Below, piece after piece: positions 1 through 6,193 of a stretch of 6,810 nt of DNA (positions are counted from its first letter, which is position 1; every line of letters starts with the position of its first letter). The stretch is taken from contig SKVX01000224.1 of the NCBI GenBank assembly GCA_007129225.1, forward strand, positions 1 to 6,810, in the 5' to 3' direction. Made by a program: the position numbers and the translations under genes. Source of the DNA: Halomonas sp. GTDB taxonomy: Bacteria > Pseudomonadota > Gammaproteobacteria > Pseudomonadales > Halomonadaceae. Under the pieces are notes generated by a model. It was not told where the DNA came from and made no database searches. It was given only the letters and a program-made list of their open reading frames with translations.

Positions 1-3000
1 ACAGCCGCATCCAGGCGCCATCCTGGCTCCACTCCGCCGGGCGCCAGGAGTTGGTGACGGCACGAACCACCCGTTCCGGATGCGGCATCATGATCGTTAC
101 CCGCCCATCCGGCGTGGTCAGACCGGTGATGCCGGACGGCGATCCATTGGGGTTGGCCGGATAGTGGCTGGTCACCTGGCCGTAGTTGTCCACATAGCGC
201 AGCGCCACCCGTTCGCTGCCCTGCATGCTGCGCAGATGAGCGCTGTCGCGGAATTCGGCACGCCCCTCGCCATGTGCCACGGCGATGGGCAGGCGAGAGC
301 CCTCCATGCCGGCCAGCAGGATCGAGGGGCTCTTCTCCACCTGGACCATGGCCACCCGCGCTTCGAACTGCTCGGACTCGTTGCGCACGAAGCGCGGCCA
401 GTTCTCGGTGCCGGGAATCAGCTCCCTCAACTGGGCGAACATCTGGCAGCCGTTGCAGACGCCCAGGCCGAAGCTGTCATCCCGGGCGAAGAAGGCGGCA
501 AACTGCTCCCGTGCCCGCTCGTTGAACAGTACCGACTTGGCCCAGCCACCGCCGGCGCCCAGCACGTCGCCATAGGAGAAGCCACCACAGGCGACCAGGC
601 CCTTGAACGACTCGAGGCCGACGCGCCCTTCGAGGATATCGCTCATATGCACGTCAACGGCCTCGAAACCGGCACGATCGAAAGCCCAGGCCATCTCCAG
701 TTGACCGTTCACGCCCTGTTCACGCAGGACTGCCATCGCCGGCCGAGCCGTGTTGACGAAAGGCGCGGCGATATCCTCGTCCACATCAAAGGTGGGGCTG
801 GCGGAAAGACCGGGGTCGCGGCTGTCGAGCAGGCCGTCGTACTCGCTCTTGGCACACTCCGGGTTGTCACGCAGGGCCTGCAACCGGTAGCTGGTCTCTG
901 CCCAGGTGCGCTGGGCCAGCAGTCGAGTGGTCTCCAGCAGGGGCTCCTCGAAGAGGGTCACCCGGACCTGGTCGTCGTAGCGCGGCCGGGCAATGACGCC
1001 GCAGGTCTCGATGCCCGCGCCGGCGAACTGGGCCAGCACCTCTTCCGTGTATTGACGGTTGACCTGGATCACCGCACCGAGCTCCTCGGCAAACAGCGCA
1101 TCCACGGCATCGGCAGGCTCGTCGACCAGCCAATCGAGCTTGATCTCCAGGCCTGCGTGGGCGGCAAAGGCCATCTCCAGCAGCGTCACCAGAAGCCCGC
1201 CGTCACTACGATCATGGTAGGCCAGCAGCTTGCCGTCACGGTTGAGGCCCTGGATCACCGCGAAGAACGCCTTGAGGTCCTCCGGATCGTCCAGGTCGGG
1301 GCAGGCATCACCCACCTGGCCGTAGACCTGGGCCAGGGCCGAACCGCCCAGGCGGTTCTTGCCCGCACCCAGGTCGATCAGGATCAGGTCGGATTCGTCC
1401 TGCTCCAGGTTGATCTGCGGGGTCAGGGTGGCCATGGCATCGGTGACCGGGGCAAAGCCGGTGACGACCAGGGAGAGCGGCGAGGTGACACGCCTCTCTT
1501 CCGGCTCGCCCTTGGCATCCTGTGTCGTCCAGGCGGTACGCATCGACATGGAGTCCTTGCCTACCGGAATCGCAATGCCCAGCGCCGGGCAGAGCTCCAT
1601 GCCCACGGCATGGACGGCGTCATACAACGCCTGGTTTTCACCGACGTGGTCGGCGGCACTCATCCAGTTGGCGGAAAGCTTGATGTCACCCAGCTTGTCG
1701 ATGGGCGCCGCCGCCAGATTGGTGATCGCCTCGGCGACCGCCAGCCTGGCGCTGGCGGCGGGGTCGATCAAGGCCACCGGCGGTCGCTCGCCCATGGCCA
1801 TGGCCTCACCGGCATGGGTGTCGTAGCTGGCGGTGGTTACAGCCACGTCAGCCACCGGCACCTGCCAGGGGCCGACCATCTGGTCGCGGGCCACCATGCC
1901 GGTGATGGTGCGGTCGCCGATGGTGATCAGGAAGCCCTTGGAAGCGACGGTGGGCAGGCGCAACACGCGCTCCATGGCTTCACGCAGGTCCAGGTTGTCG
2001 AGCATCACGCTCGACAGCTCCCGGCTCTCCCGCTCGAACTCGCGCTGCATCTTCGGCGGCTTGCCGAACAGCACGCTCATCGGCAGGTCGACCGGCCGGC
2101 TGTCGAAATGGCCGTCGCGCACTTCCAGGTGGTGAGCCTCGGTGGCCTCGCCAACCACGGCGTAGGGGCAACGCTCCCGGACACAGAGCGTATCGAAGGT
2201 CTCGAGGTCCTCCGGTGCCACTGCCAGCACATAACGCTCCTGGGCCTCGTTGCACCAGATCTCCAGCGGACTCATGCCCGGTTCGGCGTTGGGTACGGCA
2301 CGCAGGTCGAAGCGCCCGCCACGGTTGCCGTCCTTGACCAGCTCCGGCAGTGCGTTGGACAGGCCACCGGCGCCCACGTCATGAAAGAATCGGATGGGGT
2401 TGTCCTCACCCAGGGCCCAGCAGCGATCGATCACTTCCTGGACCCGGCGCTCGATCTCCGGGTTCTCGCGCTGTACCGAGGCGAAATCGAGGTCGGCGCT
2501 CGAGGTGCCGGAGGCCATGGAGGAAGCCGCACCGCCACCCAGGCCGATCAGCATGGCCGGGCCGCCCATGACGATCAGCTTGCCACCGACGGGGATCTCC
2601 CCCTTCTGGACATGGCCATCGCGAATGTTGCCGTAGCCGCCGGCGATCATGATCGGCTTGTGGTAGCCACGCCGCTCGATGCCCCCGGCGCCCATGGCAT
2701 CCTGCTCGAAGGTGCGGAAGTAACCGGCAAGGTTGGGGCGCCCGAACTCGTTGTTGAAGGAGGCGCCGCCGATGGGTCCCTCGAGCATGATCGACAGCGC
2801 CGACTGCATCCGGTCCGGCTTGCCATAGTCGAAGGCCTCCCAGGGCTGCACGAACTCGGGAATGCGCAGGTTGGAAACGGTGAAGCCGGTGAGGCCCGCC
2901 TTGGGCTTGCCGCCGATGCCGGTGGCGCCCTCATCCCGGATCTCGCCGCCGGCACCGGTAGCGGCCCCGGGATAGGGGGCGATGGCCGTGGGGTGGTTGT

Positions 3001-3928
3001 GGGTCTCCACCTTCATCAGGATATGGATCGGCTCGTGCCGTGCGCCGTAGATAGCACGCTCGGCAGCCTTGCCGGTCAGCGGCGCCGGGAAGAATCGCCC
3101 CGCCTCGCTGCCCCGAATCACCGCGGCATTGTCGCTGTAGGCCGATAGGATGTCGTCCGGCGAGGCATTGAAGGTGTTCTTGATCATCTTGAACAGCGAG
3201 TGCGACTGCGGCTCACCGTCCACCACCCAGTCGGCATTGAAGATCTTGTGGCGACAATGCTCGGAGTTTGCCTGGGCAAACATCATCAGCTCGACGTCGG
3301 TGGGGTTGCGCCCCAGCTCCTTGAAGGCCGCCAACAGGTAGTCGATCTCGTCATCGGCCAGGGCCAGCCCCAGCTCGCCGTTGGCCGTCTCCAGGGCACT
3401 GCGTCCGCCATCGAGGATATCCACCTGGCCCAGCGGTGCCGGCTCATGATGGGCAAACAGCCTGGCGGCGTCGGATGCGTCGGCCAGCACGCTCTCGGTC
3501 ATGCGGTCGTGCAGGGTCTCCACGATGGCGACAAAGGCGGTCTCGGACATCGGCGCCTTGAGCACGACACGGTAGGCAATGCCTCGCTCCAGGCGATGGA
3601 TCCGCGTAAGGCCGCAGTTGTGCACGATATCGGTGGCCTTGGAGGACCAGGGGGACTGGGTGCCGATGCGTGGCACGACGAGAAACAGTTGCCCCTCGAC
3701 GCTGGCGTCACTCGTAACATCGCCCTGGATGCCATCGCTCTGGATGCCATAGTCGAGCAGGCGATCGAGCACCTGCCGCTCATCGTCGGACAACTCACCG
3801 TCGTGATCGACGAAATGCACATAGGTGGCGTGCAGGGACTCGACCTCGGGAACCCGCGCGCGCAGGGCAGCCAGCAGCTTGTCATGACGGAAAGCGGAAA
3901 GGGCAGGCGCGCCTCGAAGTTCGAGCAT
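1..3928 (-). CDS. purL: Phosphoribosylformylglycinamidine synthase (FGAM synthase), large single-chain form, 3' end cut by window
   Basis: Cytoplasmic enzyme of de novo purine synthesis: it converts FGAR, glutamine and ATP to FGAM. The frame is open for 1309 codons from ATG at 3928. The N-terminus (MLELRGAPALSAFRHDKLL) is the usual start of proteobacterial PurL. A PurS-like domain covers about residues 1-150 (SPWSSKATDI near 92-101). A linker follows, carrying SEHCRHK at 222-228. Two AIR-synthase-like halves come next; the first contains ETHNHP at 308-313, then GGEIRDEGATG. A class I glutaminase domain runs from about 1055, with GVCNGCQM giving the nucleophile Cys1158, and MMPHPER giving His1283 and Glu1285. 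These sit a constant 23 residues after the E. coli triad (1135, 1260, 1262), so the catalytic parts are collinear. The last visible residues (WSQDGAWMRL) match the E. coli tail, so only about ten residues should be missing. I noticed no frameshift. Residues 61-70 are a five-residue tandem duplication. It is divergent from mltF. Confidence 0.97.
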   Translation of the reverse strand, partial: MLELRGAPALSAFRHDKLLAALRARVPEVESLHATYVHFVDHDGELSDDERQVLDRLLDYGIQSDGIQGDVTSDASVEGQLFLVVPRIGTQSPWSSKATDIVHNCGLTRIHRLERGIAYRVVLKAPMSETAFVAIVETLHDRMTESVLADASDAARLFAHHEPAPLGQVDILDGGRSALETANGELGLALADDEIDYLLAAFKELGRNPTDVELMMFAQANSEHCRHKIFNADWVVDGEPQSHSLFKMIKNTFNASPDDILSAYSDNAAVIRGSEAGRFFPAPLTGKAAERAIYGARHEPIHILMKVETHNHPTAIAPYPGAATGAGGEIRDEGATGIGGKPKAGLTGFTVSNLRIPEFVQPWEAFDYGKPDRMQSALSIMLEGPIGGASFNNEFGRPNLAGYFRTFEQDAMGAGGIERRGYHKPIMIAGGYGNIRDGHVQKGEIPVGGKLIVMGGPAMLIGLGGGAASSMASGTSSADLDFASVQRENPEIERRVQEVIDRCWALGEDNPIRFFHDVGAGGLSNALPELVKDGNRGGRFDLRAVPNAEPGMSPLEIWCNEAQERYVLAVAPEDLETFDTLCVRERCPYAVVGEATEAHHLEVRDGHFDSRPVDLPMSVLFGKPPKMQREFERESRELSSVMLDNLDLREAMERVLRLPTVASKGFLITIGDRTITGMVARDQMVGPWQVPVADVAVTTASYDTHAGEAMAMGERPPVALIDPAASARLAVAEAITNLAAAPIDKLGDIKLSANWMSAADHVGENQALYDAVHAVGMELCPALGIAIPVGKDSMSMRTAWTTQDAKGEPEERRVTSPLSLVVTGFAPVTDAMATLTPQINLEQDESDLILIDLGAGKNRLGGSALAQVYGQVGDACPDLDDPEDLKAFFAVIQGLNRDGKLLAYHDRSDGGLLVTLLEMAFAAHAGLEIKLDWLVDEPADAVDALFAEELGAVIQVNRQYTEEVLAQFAGAGIETCGVIARPRYDDQVRVTLFEEPLLETTRLLAQRTWAETSYRLQALRDNPECAKSEYDGLLDSRDPGLSASPTFDVDEDIAAPFVNTARPAMAVLREQGVNGQLEMAWAFDRAGFEAVDVHMSDILEGRVGLESFKGLVACGGFSYGDVLGAGGGWAKSVLFNERAREQFAAFFARDDSFGLGVCNGCQMFAQLRELIPGTENWPRFVRNESEQFEARVAMVQVEKSPSILLAGMEGSRLPIAVAHGEGRAEFRDSAHLRSMQGSERVALRYVDNYGQVTSHYPANPNGSPSGITGLTTPDGRVTIMMPHPERVVRAVTNSWRPAEWSQDGAWMRL

Positions 3929-3938
3929 GTCGTTGGAG

Positions 3939-3943
3939 CCTCT
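3939..3943 (-). promoter_or_regulatory. purL: Ribosome binding site of purL
   Basis: AGAGG on the minus strand lies 10 bases before the ATG at 3928. It is a moderate Shine-Dalgarno match and agrees with the start chosen from the conserved PurL N-terminus. Confidence 0.5.
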
Positions 3944-3989
3944 GAAGCAAGCGTAGGAAGGGGCCGCATACGCGGCGCAGAAAGCGGAC

Positions 3990-4019
3990 ATGATACTGGA
4001 AAGCAGGGGTGGGGCGAAA
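3990..4019 (-). promoter_or_regulatory. Candidate purL promoter
   Basis: On the minus strand TATCAT (3995 to 3990) matches the -10 consensus at 5 of 6 bases. It would start a transcript about 55 bases before the purL ATG. The -35 is poor: TTTCGC at 4019 to 4014, 18-base spacer. A five-base-pair stem with a four-base loop (GCCGC/GCGGC, 3963-3976) would fall in the leader. This is inferred by eye only. Confidence 0.27.
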
Positions 4020-4027
4020 TCCGCCGG

Positions 4028-4056
4028 ATGACACCGGCTTCTTGTAACGTTATCGT
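4028..4056 (+). promoter_or_regulatory. Candidate mltF promoter
   Basis: ATGACA (4028-4033, 5 of 6 to the -35 consensus) is followed after exactly 17 bases by TATCGT (4051-4056, 4 of 6 to the -10 consensus). Transcription would begin near 4063, about 22 bases before the mltF ATG. A perfect 8-base palindrome, TAACGTTA (4045-4052), overlaps the -10 and could be an operator. This is a consensus comparison by eye; no expression evidence is available. Confidence 0.38.
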
Positions 4057-4084
4057 AAAGCCCTCATCGCTGACCGTCGCCTAA

Positions 4085-5554
4085 ATGCCCGAACCCATGA
4101 GTCGACAAGCGCAGCGCCGTCTGCGCCTTGCTGCCCTGCTGCTGTTGGGTGTGATGCTGTACCTGCTACCCCACCGGCCTTTCACCCCGCCAGACGACCT
4201 GCTCGAGGCCGTGCGTGAGCGGGATTTTCTCAGTGTGCACACACGGAACACGCCGACGACCTACTATGAAGGCCGCCATGGCCCGACCGGGTTCGAGTAC
4301 GAGCTGATGCGCCGCTTTTCCGACCACCTCGACGTCAGCCTGACCCTGGACGCCAGCCACCACATCATGAGTGTGATAGACGCCGTGCGCCGGGAAGGGG
4401 ATCTGGGTGCCGCCACGCTGCCCCTGGATCCGACGCTGGAAGGTCTGATCTTCAGCCGGGCGATCCTCGACCTGCAGCCGGTGCTGGTCTATCGGCGCGG
4501 CCTGCCGCCCGTCAACGAACCGGAAGGCCTGGCCGGCCTGGAGATCGGCACCATCCGCGGCTCCGGCGCCGATCAGGCCCTGCGCGAACTACAGGCCGAA
4601 TATCCCGAACTTGGCTGGCGTGAATCGCCCGATGTCGAGGTCCCCGAACTGCTCAGCCGCGTGGAGAGTGGCAATCTCGATGCCGCCGTGCTCTACGACC
4701 ATCAGTTCCGGATCAACCGCATCTTCTTTCCCGGCGTCGAGCGCGGCTTCACGATCGGCCAGCCACTCTCCATGGCCTGGGCCTTCCCTGCACATGGCGG
4801 CCTGCGCCTGCAGCAGGAGGCCAACCGATTCCTTCAGCAATTGCAGCAAGAGGGCGTTCTCGACGACCTGGTCGACCGCCATTTCGGTCACGACGACTAC
4901 CTGGAGTACGTCGGTGCCCGGGTCTTCATCGCCCACCTTCACGAACGCCTGCCCGACTACACGACGCTGTTTCGGCAGGCCGCCCGCAACACGGGCTTCG
5001 ACTGGAAGCTGCTGGCGGCGCTGGGCTACCAGGAATCGCACTGGGATCCCGAGGCCACCTCCCCCACCGGTGTTCGCGGCCTGATGATGCTGACCCTGCC
5101 CACCGCCGGCGAGATGGGCGTCGATGACCGCCTGGACCCGGCACAGAGCATCGATGGCGGTGCGCGCTACCTGCGACACGTCAAGGATCGTTTGCCCGAC
5201 TCGATCCAGGGAGAAGACCGGTTGTTCATGGCCATGGCCGCCTACAATGTCGGCCTGGGCCACCTCTACGATGCACGCAGGATCACCGAGCAGCTCGACC
5301 GCGACCCCGATCGCTGGGAGGACGTTCGCGAAGCCCTGCCGTTGCTTCAGAAACGGGAATGGCACAGCCAGACCCGCCATGGCTATGCCCGCGGCGGCGA
5401 GCCGGTGATCTACGTGCGCAATATCCGCCGCTATTACGAAATTTTGACCTATGTCGATCGCAGCCAGCAGCAGTACCTTCAGCTCAATGACCTGAATGGT
5501 GAGGCCGTCGATGACGACGGCCTGCTGTTCGAGATCGTGCCACCGATCCGCTGA
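4085..5554 (+). CDS. mltF: Membrane-bound lytic murein transglycosylase F
   Basis: 489 residues. It cleaves the MurNAc-GlcNAc bond of peptidoglycan, leaving 1,6-anhydro-MurNAc, and acts in the periplasm. A basic N-terminus (Arg7, 11, 12, 14) precedes a hydrophobic segment at about 15-29; no lipobox cysteine is seen, so an uncleaved anchor or ordinary signal sequence is likely. Residues ~44-267 form a family 3 solute-binding-like domain, which in Pseudomonas MltF senses muropeptides and controls the enzyme. Residues ~290-420 form the SLT domain: YQESHW places the catalytic Glu at 317, followed by GLMML (332-336), QSIDGGARYL and AAYNVG (385-390). The length is close to E. coli MltF (518), with a shorter C-terminal tail. 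An in-frame TAA at 4082-4084 touches the first ATG, so the start is 4085 or Met5 at 4097; neither has a clear Shine-Dalgarno. Neighbours purL and tadA are the same as in E. coli. Confidence 0.95.
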   Translation: MPEPMSRQAQRRLRLAALLLLGVMLYLLPHRPFTPPDDLLEAVRERDFLSVHTRNTPTTYYEGRHGPTGFEYELMRRFSDHLDVSLTLDASHHIMSVIDAVRREGDLGAATLPLDPTLEGLIFSRAILDLQPVLVYRRGLPPVNEPEGLAGLEIGTIRGSGADQALRELQAEYPELGWRESPDVEVPELLSRVESGNLDAAVLYDHQFRINRIFFPGVERGFTIGQPLSMAWAFPAHGGLRLQQEANRFLQQLQQEGVLDDLVDRHFGHDDYLEYVGARVFIAHLHERLPDYTTLFRQAARNTGFDWKLLAALGYQESHWDPEATSPTGVRGLMMLTLPTAGEMGVDDRLDPAQSIDGGARYLRHVKDRLPDSIQGEDRLFMAMAAYNVGLGHLYDARRITEQLDRDPDRWEDVREALPLLQKREWHSQTRHGYARGGEPVIYVRNIRRYYEILTYVDRSQQQYLQLNDLNGEAVDDDGLLFEIVPPIR

Positions 5555-5574
5555 CAGCCGCGACCGACAGGACG

Positions 5575-5658
5575 GCTTCCGACTCGCTCTACCGCGCCAA
5601 GGCCCGGGGCCGCAACCGGGTCATGGCCGCACCGGAACTGATTGCTGTCGAATCATGA
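5575..5658 (+). pseudogene. Remnant: C-terminal end of a GGDEF-domain (diguanylate cyclase) gene
   Basis: Between mltF and tadA, plus-strand frame 1 (not the mltF frame) reads ASDSLYRAKARGRNRV and then about eleven more residues to a TGA at 5656-5658. The pattern A-D-x-x-L-Y-x-A-K-x-x-G-R-N-x-V is the well-known end of GGDEF domains, and a stop shortly after it is usual. The rest of the domain (GG[DE]EF motif, substrate site) and any start codon are missing. Upstream the frame is open only to 5515, inside the 3' end of mltF, so at most a short stub remains. It cannot encode an active cyclase. The stop overlaps the tadA stop through the palindrome TCATGA (5653-5658), as expected for the real 3' end of a gene that once converged on tadA. 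The left boundary given is where recognisable similarity begins; 5555-5574 may also belong to it. Confidence 0.72.
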
Positions 5659-6129
5659 CTCGTCATTCCTGGTCGCCTCACGGCGAGTTTCGAAGAACGC
5701 CTTGAGCAGTTGCGACGCTCGCGCGGCGAGGATCCCGCCTTCCACCTGCACCCGGTGGTTGTGCCAGGGTTGGACGAAGAGATTGGCCTTGGACTCCACC
5801 ATGCCGGTACGGGGTTCCGCCGCACCATAGACGACCTTGGCCAGGCGCGCATGGATGATCGCGCCGGTGCACATCAGGCAGGGCTCGAGGGTAACGTAAA
5901 GCGTGCAGCCGTCGAGCCGATAGTTGCCCAGCCGGGCTCCCGCGTCGCGCAGAGCACGAACCTCGGCATGGGCGCTCGGGTCATGGCAGGACACTGGCGA
6001 ATTGTAGCCTGCCCCAACGATGTCACCAGCCGCATCCACCACTACCGCACCCACCGGCACCTCGCCGGCAGCCAGCCCTTCCCGGGCCTGGTCCAGCGCC
6101 CGATGCATGTAGAATTCGTCACTGCGCAT
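5653..6129 (-). CDS. tadA: tRNA-specific adenosine deaminase
   Basis: 158 residues. TadA deaminates adenosine 34 to inosine in the anticodon of tRNA-Arg(ACG), letting it read several arginine codons; it is usually essential and works as a cytoplasmic zinc homodimer. The cytidine/deoxycytidylate deaminase fold is clear: AHAE supplies zinc ligand His54 and proton shuttle Glu56, and LEPCLMC supplies zinc ligands Cys84 and Cys87. NYRLDGCTLYVTLEP and the later GGILA stretch also match TadA. E. coli TadA is 167 residues. The start at 6129 is chosen because GGAG lies 9 bases upstream and MRSDEFYMHRAL fits the family N-terminus. An in-frame ATG ten codons earlier (6159) has no Shine-Dalgarno, and a longer reading to 6336 would run antisense into tesB. 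It is divergent from tesB and convergent with mltF and the GGDEF remnant. Confidence 0.96.
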   Translation of the reverse strand: MRSDEFYMHRALDQAREGLAAGEVPVGAVVVDAAGDIVGAGYNSPVSCHDPSAHAEVRALRDAGARLGNYRLDGCTLYVTLEPCLMCTGAIIHARLAKVVYGAAEPRTGMVESKANLFVQPWHNHRVQVEGGILAARASQLLKAFFETRREATRNDES

Positions 6130-6138
6130 CGGCTCGGA

Positions 6139-6142
6139 CTCC
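6139..6142 (-). promoter_or_regulatory. tadA: Ribosome binding site deciding the tadA start
   Basis: GGAG on the minus strand, 9 bases before the ATG at 6129. The upstream alternative ATG at 6159 is preceded by GTTTA and has no such site, which favours the 158-residue protein. Confidence 0.6.
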
Positions 6143-6179
6143 GTGTATGCTGATATCATTAAACAATCGTATGATACAC
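6143..6179. promoter_or_regulatory. AT-rich divergent control region of tadA and tesB, with dyad symmetry
   Basis: The 64 bases between the two start codons are much richer in A and T than the flanking genes. -10-like hexamers are present on both strands: TATCAT (6154-6159) and TATGAT (6170-6175) on the plus strand, and TATCAT (6176 to 6171) and TTTAAT (6163 to 6158) on the minus strand. None has a convincing -35 partner. Two inverted repeats are visible: GTGTAT (6143-6148) with ATACAC (6174-6179), and TATCAT (6154-6159) with ATGATA (6171-6176), 11 bases apart. There is also an 8-base palindrome, TGATATCA (6151-6158). Overlapping back-to-back promoters are very likely here because both genes must start from this gap. 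A regulator binding the dyads is only a possibility. Confidence 0.5.
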
Positions 6180-6182
6180 CCC

Positions 6183-6188
6183 TGAGGA
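6183..6188 (+). promoter_or_regulatory. tesB: Ribosome binding site of tesB
   Basis: TGAGGA, 5 bases before the ATG at 6194. It is a good Shine-Dalgarno and fixes the tesB start. If TATGAT at 6170-6175 is the active -10, the leader would be only about 12 bases. Confidence 0.65.
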
Positions 6189-6193
6189 TTCCC

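Noticed and set aside
80..3148. A 1022-codon open frame on the plus strand, and another at 3200-4084
   Set aside because: They lie exactly codon-against-codon opposite purL. Stops there would require TTA, CTA or TCA codons in purL, which are rare in GC-rich genes. The proteins have low-complexity, His/Gly/Gln-rich composition with no family resemblance, while PurL matches from end to end.
4589..5380. A 263-codon minus-strand open frame opposite mltF
   Set aside because: It is antisense to a gene with clear catalytic motifs, shows no recognisable domain, and is explained by GC-rich codon use.
5601..5622. Stem-loop GGCCCGG / CCGGGTC (8-base loop) as a terminator between mltF and tadA
   Set aside because: No T-run follows on either strand, one pair is a G-T wobble, and the bases are accounted for by the coding remnant of the GGDEF tail (AKARGRNRV).
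5710..6153. A 147-codon plus-strand open frame
   Set aside because: It is the reverse-strand shadow of tadA, whose zinc-binding motifs are intact.
6160..6172. A fatty-acid regulator site (PsrA-like, GAAAC-N4-GTTTC) upstream of tesB
   Set aside because: Only one half (AAAC) is present; the second half reads GTAT, which is not convincing.
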